Origin: Chloroflexota bacterium | GTDB taxonomy: Bacteria > Chloroflexota > Anaerolineae > Anaerolineales > Villigracilaceae | Direction of reading: 5' to 3' | Assembly: GCA_016235425.1 (NCBI GenBank) | Contig: JACRLC010000076.1 | Location: 26,905-90,904, forward strand | Length of the DNA stretch: 64,000 nucleotides | Shown here: piece by piece, positions 8,565 to 16,786 of the stretch | Numbering within the stretch: position 1 is the stretch's first letter | Layout of the letters: each line of letters starts with the position of its first letter | Translations under genes and position numbers: made by a program | Notes under the pieces: generated by a model | Databases searched by the model: none | What the model was told of the DNA's origin: nothing | What the model saw: the letters and a program-made list of their open reading frames with translations, nothing else

Positions 8565-9428
8565 CTATTTCCGAGAATTTGTTAATTCCGCCAGTGCCAG
8601 CCACTCCCCCTGTTGCTTGGGATGCTCTGCCCGTTTCAGTTTTCCCTTTTCCACCAGCCGCGCAATCGTCCGCGCGGTTAATTCATTTCCCCAGCCAAAC
8701 AATTTGTTCACATCCCGCGCCTGCGCCGCGCCCACGGACTGGAAATACAATTCGAGTAATTTCACCCGCGCCTGCGTCTCGCTGATTTTGCGCGCCTGCT
8801 CAGGCAATTCTGGATAGTGACGCGGGACGATTTCATAGATATGCGAGTAGCGCCAGGCCCCTGCCTCCGCCACACCCACAGGCAGTATTTTAAAATCGGA
8901 TTGTAACAACTCCAACGCTTTGTTGAATTCGGATTCCTTCGCATTGGCAAGTTTCGCCAGGCGGCGCAAATCCAACGTGTTCAGCGCGCCATTATCGAGC
9001 AAGGTTTCATACACCTGCTTCGCAGCCTGGGACAAGCGCCCCTCCTGGTAAGCGATCAAGTAATCCTCGTCGGGCGAACCATAGTTTTCAGAAAGCGCAT
9101 AAAAATATGGCGCGATGTCCAGCGAAATCATGGTTGCTTTGCGGCGTAAGATTTTCGCGTAATACCATTTCTTTTTATCCAGCGCTTCATCCTTCCAGCG
9201 CCACGTGACGTGACCGGGGTCATCGTGCTTATCGGCAACGACCCGGTCACCGGCAACGGACACCCACAAACTTGGCAGGTCAATACCTTTGATTGGCCAA
9301 AAGTAAATGAAGCCGCGCGCGTTGACAAAGGTCAATGCCTGGGATGGGGATGAAATTCGTTTTGACGGAGGCAGGTTGAAGGTCCGCGTGCGATGCGATT
9401 TGAGTCGGGTGAGATCAATGGTTGGCAT
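8565..9428 (-). CDS. AlkZ/YcaQ-like winged-helix protein
   Basis: A 287-residue protein that appears to belong to the winged-helix superfamily of AlkZ/YcaQ DNA glycosylases and their relatives (HTH_42). In the middle are tandem helical winged-helix stretches: VYETLLDNGALNTLDLRRLA and FNKALELLQSDFKILPVG, then a region ending in ARTIARLVEKGKLKRAE. A conserved tryptophan-rich start (ARGFIYFWPIKG) precedes them. AlkZ enzymes excise alkylated or crosslinked bases with a Q-x-Q/D motif, which I do not see clearly, so this may be a non-catalytic relative. It is convergent with hypE and divergent from pgl. The family assignment is inferred from pattern and moderate. Confidence 0.55.
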   Translation of the reverse strand: MPTIDLTRLKSHRTRTFNLPPSKRISSPSQALTFVNARGFIYFWPIKGIDLPSLWVSVAGDRVVADKHDDPGHVTWRWKDEALDKKKWYYAKILRRKATMISLDIAPYFYALSENYGSPDEDYLIAYQEGRLSQAAKQVYETLLDNGALNTLDLRRLAKLANAKESEFNKALELLQSDFKILPVGVAEAGAWRYSHIYEIVPRHYPELPEQARKISETQARVKLLELYFQSVGAAQARDVNKLFGWGNELTARTIARLVEKGKLKRAEHPKQQGEWLALAELTNSRK

Positions 9429-9465
9429 GAGTCAATTTTACTGTAAGTAAACGTAAGTTATGTCT

Positions 9466-9471
9466 TATAAT
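9466..9471 (+). promoter_or_regulatory. -10 box of a probable leaderless promoter for pgl
   Basis: A perfect TATAAT ends seven bases before the ATG at 9479, and no ribosome-binding site is present. RNA polymerase starts about 6-8 nt after the -10 box, so transcription should begin at or next to the start codon. No good -35 is seen. Confidence 0.6.
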
Positions 9472-9478
9472 CTTTTTA

Positions 9479-10228
9479 ATGAATATTCAGATTCACAAAA
9501 ACCTTGAAGCCTTGAGCCGCGCCGCGGTGGAATTCTTCGCGGCCTCCGCAGCGCAGGCGATTTCCGAACGCGGACGTTTTCTGGTTGCCCTCAGCGGCGG
9601 CAAGACTCCGCAAAGCATGTTTCAAATGCTTCCAGACGCGCCGGTTGGCTGGCCGCGCGTCCATGTCTTCTGGGCGGATGAACGATGCGTGCCATCGGAC
9701 GACCCCGGAAGTAATTACGGCCAGGCGCGCCGGGCATTTTTGGATAAAGTAAAAATTCCTGAGGAGAACGTGCACCGCGTCCAATCGGACCTCGAGCCTG
9801 CGGAGGCCTCGAAAAGCTACGCCCTCACTTTGAGCGGATTCGCCGAACCGCCGCTCGAATTTCCGCGCTTCGATTTGGTTCTGCTCGGCATGGGCGATGA
9901 CGGTCACACCGCGTCCCTCTTCCCCGGCTCCGAAGTGGACGCGTCAACTCCCACGTTGGCCGTGACCGCGCAATATCAAGACCGCCCCGCCAACCGCGTG
10001 ACGTTGACGCCGAAGGTGTTCAATGCCGCAAGACAAATCATATTTTTGGTCAGCGGTGAGAGCAAGGCAGAGACATTGGCGCGCGTGCTGGACGATGAAA
10101 ACTATCAGCCGGAAACTTTGCCCGCCCAGAGGATTCATCCATTGGGCGGCGCGGTCACATGGATGGTGGATGAAGACGCGGCAAGTAAATTGCCGCGAAG
10201 GATGAAACAAAAATTTTGTGAAGGATAA
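9479..10228 (+). CDS. pgl: 6-phosphogluconolactonase
   Basis: A 249-residue cytosolic enzyme of the NagB/RpiA/DevB type that hydrolyses 6-phosphogluconolactone to 6-phosphogluconate, the second step of the oxidative pentose phosphate pathway. Recognisable motifs are LVALSGGKTPQSMFQML (about 36-52), VHVFWADERCVPSDDPGSNYG (about 61-81, the VFWADER family signature) and LLGMGDDGHTASLFPGS (about 137-153). Length is normal for the family. It starts at ATG 9479 with a -10 box immediately upstream and no ribosome site. gnd and zwf follow on the same strand, giving a complete route from glucose 6-phosphate to ribulose 5-phosphate. Confidence 0.95.
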   Translation: MNIQIHKNLEALSRAAVEFFAASAAQAISERGRFLVALSGGKTPQSMFQMLPDAPVGWPRVHVFWADERCVPSDDPGSNYGQARRAFLDKVKIPEENVHRVQSDLEPAEASKSYALTLSGFAEPPLEFPRFDLVLLGMGDDGHTASLFPGSEVDASTPTLAVTAQYQDRPANRVTLTPKVFNAARQIIFLVSGESKAETLARVLDDENYQPETLPAQRIHPLGGAVTWMVDEDAASKLPRRMKQKFCEG

Positions 10229-10311
10229 TCACTATCTTCCGTCCTTCGACTGCGCCGTCCAACGAACGGACGGCTCCGCTCTGGACGAAGAGAATGTAAT
10301 AAGGAGAATTT

Positions 10312-11226
10312 ATGGAACTCGCAATGATTGGTTTGGGAAAGATGGGTTTGAACATGGCTACGCGGCTTGTGCGTGGCGGACATCGCGTGGTTGGTTTCGA
10401 CCAAAACGCATCGTCGGTTGAATCAGCCATCAAGAACGGTGCGGAAGGCGCGGCATCTTTGGAAGAAGTGATGTCGAAGTTGAAATCGCCGCGCGTGATT
10501 TGGATCATGGTTCCCTCCGGCAAGCCGACGGATGAGACGATTGAAAAATTATCCGGCCTGCTGGAAAAAGGCGACGCGGTGATTGACGGCGGAAATTCCA
10601 ATTACAAGGATTCCATCCGTCACGCGGAATACCTTTCAACAAAAGGCGTTGACTTTTTGGACTGCGGCACAAGCGGCGGAGTCTGGGGCCTCAGCGAAGG
10701 ATACAGCCTGATGATCGGAGGCAGGCCCGAGGTCACAGAAAAGATGCGTCCCATTTTCGAGACGCTGGCCCCTGCGGCAGATAGAGGCTGGGGACGCGTC
10801 GGGCCTTCCGGCGCGGGGCATTACGTCAAAATGATTCACAACGGGATCGAGTACGGAATGATGCAGGCCTACGCGGAAGGATTCGGCATCTTGAAATCGA
10901 AGGAAGAATTTGGTTTGGATTTGGCGCAAGTCTCGGAAATTTGGCGGCATGGCAGTGTGGTGCGGTCGTGGCTGTTGGATTTGGCGGCGAACGCGTTGAA
11001 GGAGGACGGTGACCTCTCGGAGATCAAGCCGTGGGTGTCTGATTCAGGTGAAGGACGCTGGACGGTATTCGAGTCAATTGATCTCGATGTGCCAGCGCCG
11101 GTGATCACACTCGCGTTGCAAATGCGCTTCGCCAGCCGCGACGAGGAAAACTTCCCGGCTCGCATGCTTGCGGCGCTGCGAAATCAATTCGGCGGACATG
11201 CTGTCAAAAAGACCGTTGAGAGTTAG
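10312..11226 (+). CDS. gnd: 6-phosphogluconate dehydrogenase, decarboxylating (short form)
   Basis: A 304-residue enzyme that oxidatively decarboxylates 6-phosphogluconate to ribulose 5-phosphate. The Rossmann motif GLGKMGLNMATRLVRGGH opens the protein. VIDGGNSNYKDSIR and the substrate-binding CGTSGGVWGLSEGYSLMIGG (about 118-137) follow, as does GPSGAGHYVKMIHNGIEYG (about 163-181, with the catalytic Lys). At ~300 residues it is the short type that lacks the C-terminal extension of the ~470-residue enzymes; that type often prefers NAD+. AAGGAG precedes the ATG. It is the middle gene of the pgl-gnd-zwf cluster. Confidence 0.95.
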   Translation: MELAMIGLGKMGLNMATRLVRGGHRVVGFDQNASSVESAIKNGAEGAASLEEVMSKLKSPRVIWIMVPSGKPTDETIEKLSGLLEKGDAVIDGGNSNYKDSIRHAEYLSTKGVDFLDCGTSGGVWGLSEGYSLMIGGRPEVTEKMRPIFETLAPAADRGWGRVGPSGAGHYVKMIHNGIEYGMMQAYAEGFGILKSKEEFGLDLAQVSEIWRHGSVVRSWLLDLAANALKEDGDLSEIKPWVSDSGEGRWTVFESIDLDVPAPVITLALQMRFASRDEENFPARMLAALRNQFGGHAVKKTVES

Positions 11227-11256
11227 CCGCAGAGATTTTTAACCGATGTTACACAC

Positions 11257-11313
11257 CGTCCCGAAGGGTTAGGCGAAAAAAAACAAACCGGAATCACAGA
11301 ACCCTTCGGGACG
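11257..11313. repeat. CGTCCCGAAGG hairpin repeat, copy 1
   Basis: Two perfect 14-bp arms, CGTCCCGAAGGGTT (11257-11270) and AACCCTTCGGGACG (11300-11313), in the gnd-zwf gap. The same arm sequence recurs at 50145-50199, which marks it as an interspersed element rather than a gene-specific terminator. Confidence 0.7.
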
Positions 11314-11343
11314 TTCTACGAAAGGTGAGTTTTACAGGTCTCC

Positions 11344-12810
11344 ATGAATCAAGAACTATCCACTTCCATTATTATTTTCGGTGCTTCGGGCGATCTAACC
11401 CAGCGTAAATTGATCCCGTCCCTGCTCAATTTGTTCATCAAAGGACGAATGCCCCAGGCATTTCAAATCATCGGGTTTGCCGGTTCGGAATTTACGGATG
11501 AACATTTCCGCGAGCATTTACTGGAAGGCGCGAAAAAATTCGCCGCTTTCGAGTTCAGCGACGATGAATGGGATTCGTTCGCCCCGCGCCTGCGTTATCA
11601 GCAAGGCAAATATGCGGATGCCGCGGATTATAAAAAATTAAATGACATGCTTGCGGGCGTCGAAGGCGGCGCCGCCAACCGCATATACTACATGGCCCTT
11701 CCGCCCACCCTCTTCCCGGCCATCATTGACAATCTAGACAGCACCGGCCAACTGCACGAGAACGGCGGATGGAGGCGCGTCATTCTGGAAAAACCATTCG
11801 GCACGAACCTGGCATCCGCGGTCAAACTCAACCAGCAGGTACACAAGGCGCTCAACGAGAATCAAATCTATCGCATCGATCACTATCTCGGCAAGGAAAC
11901 TGTCCAGAATATTTTGTTCACGCGCTTTGCAAACACAATCTTCGAGCCAATCTGGAATCGCAACTACATTGACCACGTCCAAATCACCGTGGCGGAAAAG
12001 GTGGGACTCGAGCATCGCGCCGGGTTTTATGACGGCGTGGGCATCCTGCGCGACATGTTCCAAAATCACCTCCTGCAACTGCTTACCCTGGTGGCAATGG
12101 AACCGCCCGCGTCGTTCAACGCGAGCCACCTGCGCAACGAAAAGGTCAAAGTGTTAAGCGCCATCAAACCGATGACACCCGAACAGGTCACGGTGAACTC
12201 CGTCCGCGCACAGTATCGCGGTTATCGCGAAGAGCCGGAGGTCAAGCGCAATTCAACCACCGCCACGTATGCCGCGCTTCGTCTCTTCATCAATAATTGG
12301 CGCTGGCACGGCGTCCCATTTTATTTGCGTTCGGGGAAAAAGCTTGCCGAAAAACAAAGCCAGATCATCATCAATTTCAAGGAACCCCCGCTCGCCATGT
12401 TCCCCATGCAGACCATGAAATCCAACATGCTCGTGCTTTACCTGCAACCTGACGAGGGTGTGCATCTGCGCTTCGAAGCCAAAGCGCCCGATACCGTCGC
12501 TGAAACGCGCTCCGTGGACATGGAATTCCACTACGCCGAAGCCTTCGGCCAGACCGCCATCCCCGAGGCCTACGAAAGACTCCTACTCGATGCCCTGCAA
12601 GGTGACGCATCCCTCTTCACCCGCGCGGACGAAGTGGAGACGGCCTGGTCCCTGATCGATCCCATTTTGCAGACGTGGGAAACGCATCAGACTCCGCCCT
12701 TAGCTGTTTACCGACCGAATAGCTGGGGCCCAACCGAGGCAGATTCCCTCCTAGCCCGCGACGGACGGTGGTGGATGCAAAACGAAGCGACCACGATGCT
12801 TAATGATTGA
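11344..12810 (+). CDS. zwf: Glucose-6-phosphate 1-dehydrogenase
   Basis: A 488-residue enzyme catalysing the first and NADPH-forming step of the oxidative pentose phosphate pathway. The nucleotide-binding motif IFGASGDLTQRKLIPSL lies at residues 11-27. The active-site signature RIDHYLGKETVQN (about 177-189) contains the substrate-binding Lys and the catalytic His neighbourhood. EKPFGTNLASA precedes it as in the family. Length and motif spacing are normal. It follows gnd after a 117-bp gap holding a hairpin repeat, so it may be transcribed with gnd or separately. Confidence 0.96.
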   Translation: MNQELSTSIIIFGASGDLTQRKLIPSLLNLFIKGRMPQAFQIIGFAGSEFTDEHFREHLLEGAKKFAAFEFSDDEWDSFAPRLRYQQGKYADAADYKKLNDMLAGVEGGAANRIYYMALPPTLFPAIIDNLDSTGQLHENGGWRRVILEKPFGTNLASAVKLNQQVHKALNENQIYRIDHYLGKETVQNILFTRFANTIFEPIWNRNYIDHVQITVAEKVGLEHRAGFYDGVGILRDMFQNHLLQLLTLVAMEPPASFNASHLRNEKVKVLSAIKPMTPEQVTVNSVRAQYRGYREEPEVKRNSTTATYAALRLFINNWRWHGVPFYLRSGKKLAEKQSQIIINFKEPPLAMFPMQTMKSNMLVLYLQPDEGVHLRFEAKAPDTVAETRSVDMEFHYAEAFGQTAIPEAYERLLLDALQGDASLFTRADEVETAWSLIDPILQTWETHQTPPLAVYRPNSWGPTEADSLLARDGRWWMQNEATTMLND

Positions 12811-12823
12811 CCGGAGAAAAAAG

Positions 12824-13171
12824 ATGAGTACGTTACAAGCTCTTTACGTCATGGCATTTTCACCGGAAAAACTGGAGAACAAGCAATTGATAAGCCTGAC
12901 ACGCGCCGCCGCGGATGAGCTTGCAGAGAATGACAAGGTTTTCGCCAAACTCATGGGCATGCTGAGCGCCAAGACAGCCATCAACTTTTCGAACCAGCAG
13001 CACGTTTCAACCATGCAGACAATGCAAGTGATGCACACCACCTTCAGCGGCTGGATGGAAAACGAAAATGTGCCGTTCGAGCCGCGGCTAAACGAGACGT
13101 TCTTCGCAAAGCATTTCACGGATATTCAGGGGATTGAACATTACATCTTGTATTTCTTTTATTTCAAATGA
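12824..13171 (+). CDS. Small protein of unknown function
   Basis: A 115-residue, mostly helical, soluble protein that I do not recognise. It starts at ATG 12824 after GGAGAAAAAAG, 14 bp after the zwf stop, so it is probably co-transcribed with zwf. Visible features are SLTRAAADELAENDKVFAKL, a methionine-rich helix (STMQTMQVMHTT) and an aromatic end, HYILYFFYFK. There is no signal peptide or metal motif. The codon use matches its neighbours. A role with the pentose phosphate enzymes is only suggested by position. Confidence 0.65.
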   Translation: MSTLQALYVMAFSPEKLENKQLISLTRAAADELAENDKVFAKLMGMLSAKTAINFSNQQHVSTMQTMQVMHTTFSGWMENENVPFEPRLNETFFAKHFTDIQGIEHYILYFFYFK

Positions 13172-13230
13172 CCTGTAAAATGATACATTTAGAGTAGCGA
13201 ACAAGTGTTCTGATATACTATAAGTACAGT

Positions 13231-13692
13231 ATGTGGACTGGTACTCAAAGCATCCAGGGCTATCACGAACGCATCAACGATGTCAGGCAGTACATCAGCG
13301 AGCACGTTGACGAACCGCTCAATCGGGAAATTTTGGCGGCGGTCGCTGGTTTCTCTGTATCCCACTTTCATCGCGTCTTCACCGCCTATATGGGTGAAAA
13401 CATTTCCAGCTATGTTCGTCGCGTGCGCATGGAACGCGCGGGGCGAAAATTGCGGATGGGTGCGGTGGATATTACAGAGGTCGCGTTAGCCGCCGGTTAC
13501 GATACCCATGCGGCCTTTGGCAGGGCATTCAAACAACAGTTCGGTCTCAGCCCCAGTGAGTTTCGCCAACTCAGTTGCAATGCGGCCACCCAAATTCTGA
13601 TCATGACACGGACGCCGGGTCCGATGCCGATGGAGGTAGACATTACAAAAGCACCGCGCGAGATACAGTACAGAAAGATGAACAAGAAGTGA
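13231..13692 (+). CDS. AraC/XylS-type regulator, lacking most of the effector domain
   Basis: A 153-residue DNA-binding protein. Residues 10-110 are the AraC double helix-turn-helix: INDVRQYISEHVDEPLNREILAAVAGFSVSHFHRVF, then ITEVALAAGYDTHAAFGRAFKQQFGLSPSEFR, the family signature. After it the chain continues as a linker of the kind that leads into a GyrI-like ligand domain (GPMPMEVDITKAPREIQY) but stops at MNKK, so about 130 residues seen in related two-domain regulators are missing. TATACT (13215-13220) lies just upstream and no ribosome site is seen. It may regulate the VOC gene that follows 40 bp later. Either a natural single-domain regulator or a truncated one. Confidence 0.8.
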   Translation: MWTGTQSIQGYHERINDVRQYISEHVDEPLNREILAAVAGFSVSHFHRVFTAYMGENISSYVRRVRMERAGRKLRMGAVDITEVALAAGYDTHAAFGRAFKQQFGLSPSEFRQLSCNAATQILIMTRTPGPMPMEVDITKAPREIQYRKMNKK

Positions 13693-13732
13693 AATAACCA
13701 TGTCCAGTTAACGAAAGAAAGGATAAATCACC

Positions 13733-14116
13733 GTGAAGATTCAACTTAGCAGTGTAATGGTAGATGACCAGGACAAGGCCCTTAAGTTTTATACTGAGGT
13801 TTTGGGCTTTGTCAAAAAAAGAGACATTCCACTGGGGGAAGCCAGGTGGTTAACTGTTGTCTCCCCCGAAGGGCCGGAAGATATTGAGCTGCTTCTTGAG
13901 CCAAACAGCAACCCAGCCGCCAGGACATACCAAAAAGCTATTTTCGAGCAAGGGATCCCGCTAACAGCATTTGCTGTCAAGGATATTCACAAGGAGTATC
14001 AAAGGCTGAAAAAGCTGGGAGTGAAATTTAGTATGGAGCCGACAAAAACCGGACCGGCAACTGTCGCCGTCTTTGATGATACCTGCGGTAACCTCATCCA
14101 GATTTATGAGGTGTAA
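13733..14116 (+). CDS. VOC (glyoxalase/bleomycin-resistance) family protein
   Basis: A 127-residue protein with the paired beta-alpha-beta-beta-beta modules of the vicinal oxygen chelate superfamily. It begins with GTG at 13733 after GAAAGGA. Signature stretches are SVMVDDQDKALKFYTEVLGFVKKRD (N-terminal module) and FAVKDIHKEYQRLKKLGVKFSMEP, ending TVAVFDDTCGNLIQIYEV. The family includes glyoxalases, dioxygenases and antibiotic-binding proteins; the substrate cannot be assigned from these motifs. It is close behind the AraC-type regulator, which suggests a small regulator-effector unit. Confidence 0.82.
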   Translation: MKIQLSSVMVDDQDKALKFYTEVLGFVKKRDIPLGEARWLTVVSPEGPEDIELLLEPNSNPAARTYQKAIFEQGIPLTAFAVKDIHKEYQRLKKLGVKFSMEPTKTGPATVAVFDDTCGNLIQIYEV

Positions 14117-14470
14117 TTACTGTCAATCGTCACCCAGACTTATTTTGCAGACAGCCTGACAACTTACTGGAGCCAAGACCCGACCGGCTGGGTCTTGGCT
14201 CCAGTGCAATACCCTACAAAACCTGGTTTCATCCTTGCATTCCGATTCCCACCAAGTCTCCTGCACAAGCCGTTCTCAAGATTTATCCGCTTCCCCTGCC
14301 AAGGGATGGGGAGCTACGCTACCAGCGGAGTACTTGAATCTGTTACATTTGGCAGATGCTTTTATAAATGTGAGGAATATAATTTAAACACGCAACTTTC
14401 CCGGTTGCGGTGCGTAAATTCATTGTCAAAATTAAAACCAATGAAAAAGGGAAGACAGAGGAACTGAACC
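14117..14470. other. Intergenic region with a strong hairpin
   Basis: 354 bp without a convincing gene. It holds a perfect 15-bp inverted repeat, CTGGAGCCAAGACCC (14167-14181) / GGGTCTTGGCTCCAG (14190-14204), which may end the VOC transcript although no T-run follows. The last ~90 bp are AT-rich and probably carry the promoter of the efflux cassette. A short open frame at 14195-14467 lacks coding character. Confidence 0.5.
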
Positions 14471-15523
14471 ATGAAAACAAAAGCCGTATTTCTTTTCGCA
14501 GTCACCGCCTTAATGCTGGCGGCTTGTGGAACTGCCACTCCCACCGCAGTCGCAACCGACATTCCCATCGTTGTTGCCGACAGCGCCATTATCACAGAAG
14601 GCCGTCTTGAACCGATCCGTTACGTGGAAGTGGCATTGAACGCCAACGGACTGGTCAGTGAAGTGCTGGTGGCAGAGGGTGAACAGGTCGAGGCAGGCCA
14701 GGTCATCGCCCGTTTGGAAAGCGCCGAAGCCAAAACCCTCGAAGCCGCACAAGCCAGCGCCGCCGAAGAACTGACTGTCGCTTACCAGGAAGTCCGCGAC
14801 GCGCAGTATAAGCTGGACAATTTCGATGTTCCGTCCGACTTTTCGGGGTTGACTCCCACCCAAGCCGTGGAGCAAATGCTGGAGAAATTGAACACAGCCC
14901 GCGACAACTTCGAGCCATACAAGGATCTCGCAGACAGCAGACTGCAACCGACCAACGCCGAAAAAGAATCCGGTGTTTACCGGGATACTGCCAAGCTGTA
15001 CAAAAAACAACTGGACGACGCCTGGGCCAGGTACCGCAAGGCTATTCTATGGATGGAATTGGAAACCACGCTTGAAACCGCCTCGGCGCGTTTGGCACAG
15101 GCCCAGAAAGATTCCAACGCCCTGCAAGACCCGTCCTTTGCCGAAGATACCGCCGGAACGCGCGCCGCATTGGCAAACGCCGAAGTCCGCGCGCCATTTG
15201 CGGGTGTGATCACCAGCCTGGGACTCAAAGTGGGCGAATTCGCCTCCGCCGGAACGCCGGTTGTGACAATCGCAGACACGTCGAAATGGATCGTTAAAAC
15301 CACCGACCTGACTGAGATTGACGTGGTGGAACTGGAAGAAGGCCAGCCCGTCACGGTCACGCTGGATGCGATTAGCGGTGTCACACTCGAAGGCAATGTA
15401 TTTTTGATCGGGCAGAGTTACTCCGAGAACCAGGGCGATGTCGTGTACGAAGTGACGGTCTTGTTGACAGAGTCTCATCCCGCCATGCGCTGGGGTATGA
15501 CCGCAGAAGTCAAATTTGAATAA
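14471..15523 (+). CDS. Lipoprotein membrane-fusion (HlyD/AcrA-type) adaptor
   Basis: A 350-residue exported adaptor. The N-terminus MKTKAVFLFAVTALMLAACG is a lipoprotein signal with Cys as the first mature residue. A lipoyl-like half motif, VSEVLVAEGEQVEAGQVIARL (about 56-76), is followed by a long helical hairpin and the returning half, VRAPFAGVITSLGLKVGEFASAG (about 237-259). A beta-barrel (WIVKTTDLTEIDVVELEEGQPV) closes the protein. Such adaptors bridge an ABC permease to the exterior in tripartite efflux or lipoprotein transport. Two ATPase-permease pairs follow on the same strand and probably share this one adaptor. Confidence 0.88.
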   Translation: MKTKAVFLFAVTALMLAACGTATPTAVATDIPIVVADSAIITEGRLEPIRYVEVALNANGLVSEVLVAEGEQVEAGQVIARLESAEAKTLEAAQASAAEELTVAYQEVRDAQYKLDNFDVPSDFSGLTPTQAVEQMLEKLNTARDNFEPYKDLADSRLQPTNAEKESGVYRDTAKLYKKQLDDAWARYRKAILWMELETTLETASARLAQAQKDSNALQDPSFAEDTAGTRAALANAEVRAPFAGVITSLGLKVGEFASAGTPVVTIADTSKWIVKTTDLTEIDVVELEEGQPVTVTLDAISGVTLEGNVFLIGQSYSENQGDVVYEVTVLLTESHPAMRWGMTAEVKFE

Positions 15524-15648
15524 TTGCTCATCACGCTGATTGGAGAAGTGGTGTTCATTCGGTCCGTCTTTGTTGAAAACAACTGCATCCGGGCCAGACA
15601 CTGAATGCATCCTTCTCCAACTGGCGAGTGATTACGAAGGGCCAAGCC

Positions 15649-16785
15649 ATGTCACTCCCCTTTATGAAAACACAGCCTGAAACTACCGCAAACCATCACA
15701 TAATCGAATTGCGCGATGTGCAGAAATCCTATAAGTCTGCCGCGGGTGAATTTCCTGCGCTCAAAGGGATAGGTTTACAGATCAAAGCCGGTGAATTTGT
15801 CAGTATCATTGGCAAATCAGGAAGCGGCAAGTCCACCCTATTAAACATGATCACCGGCATTGACCGCCCTACTTCCGGTGAGGTTCTGGTTAATGGCACT
15901 GCGGTCCATGAATTGAATGAGAATCAACTGGCGGCATGGAGAGGCGGCAATCTTGGCATCATCTTCCAGTTTTTCCAATTACTGCCGGCACTTAGCCTTA
16001 AGCAGAATGTGATTTTGCCCATGGATCTGGCTGGCAAGTACAAGCCGCGTGAGAGACGGGAACGCGCAGAGCATTTATTGGAAATCGTTGGTTTGGCTGA
16101 CCAAATGCAAAAACTTCCGAGCATGGTATCGGGCGGACAGCAACAACGCGCCGCGATGGCGCGCGCGCTCGCAAATGACCCGCCGATTGTCATCGCCGAC
16201 GAGCCGACAGGGAACCTGGATTCCAAGACTGCTGAAACGGTCTTCGGTTTGTTCAACGATCTTGTCGCACAGGGCAAGACCGTCATCATCGTCACACACG
16301 ACAGCAGTCTTGCAAAACGAACACATCGAACGGCGTTGATCGCCGATGGCGAGATTGCCAACGAATACGTGGCAAAGGCCATGCCCACGCTAACGCACGA
16401 ACAACTTCTGTCCGCGACTCACAAAATCAAGCCGCGCCAGTACGAAGCGGGCGCGATGATCCTTGTGGAAGGCAAAAACAGCGACACGTTCTACATCGTT
16501 TCCAAAGGAACGGTGGACGTTGTATTGCCGCGCCCGAATCAATCGGATGTGATCGCGGTGGAACTTGGTCCCGGTAAATTCTTCGGCGAGATGGAATTCT
16601 TCCACGATCGTCGAAACAAGGCGTCCATTCGCGCCTGCGAAAGCTGCGACGTGGAATTGCTCGCCATAAGCTATGATCAACTCAACGAATTACTGAATCA
16701 ATCTGAGGCCACGCGTGAGGCGCTTCATCGGGCCGCCGATCTGCACGAACGGGAAAATATCCAACAGCGAGAGGCGAGGGTTTGA
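15649..16785 (+). CDS. ABC transporter ATPase (LolD/MacB type) fused to a cyclic-nucleotide-binding-like domain
   Basis: A 378-residue protein, far longer than the usual ~230-residue ATPase of this family. Walker [10 protein letters not shown] is at 55-63, the signature SGGQQQR and Walker B IVIADEP follow, and the H-loop is VTHDSS. After residue ~230 comes a second domain: [14 protein letters not shown], then [18 protein letters not shown], then [13 protein letters not shown]. This is a cNMP-binding (Crp-type) beta-barrel. Its phosphate cassette lacks the ligand-gripping arginine (N before KA), so cyclic nucleotide binding is doubtful. It powers the permease starting 2 bp downstream. The start chosen (15649) follows GAAGGG at proper spacing. 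Confidence 0.9.
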   Translation: MSLPFMKTQPETTANHHIIELRDVQKSYKSAAGEFPALKGIGLQIKAGEFVSIIGKSGSGKSTLLNMITGIDRPTSGEVLVNGTAVHELNENQLAAWRGGNLGIIFQFFQLLPALSLKQNVILPMDLAGKYKPRERRERAEHLLEIVGLADQMQKLPSMVSGGQQQRAAMARALANDPPIVIADEPTGNLDSKTAETVFGLFNDLVAQGKTVIIVTHDSSLAKRTHRTALIADGEIANEYVAKAMPTLTHEQLLSATHKIKPRQYEAGAMILVEGKNSDTFYIVSKGTVDVVLPRPNQSDVIAVELGPGKFFGEMEFFHDRRNKASIRACESCDVELLAISYDQLNELLNQSEATREALHRAADLHERENIQQREARV

Positions 16786-16786
16786 G

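Noticed and set aside
14195..14467. 90-residue open frame
   Set aside because: It starts inside a hairpin arm, has no ribosome site and its sequence looks random.
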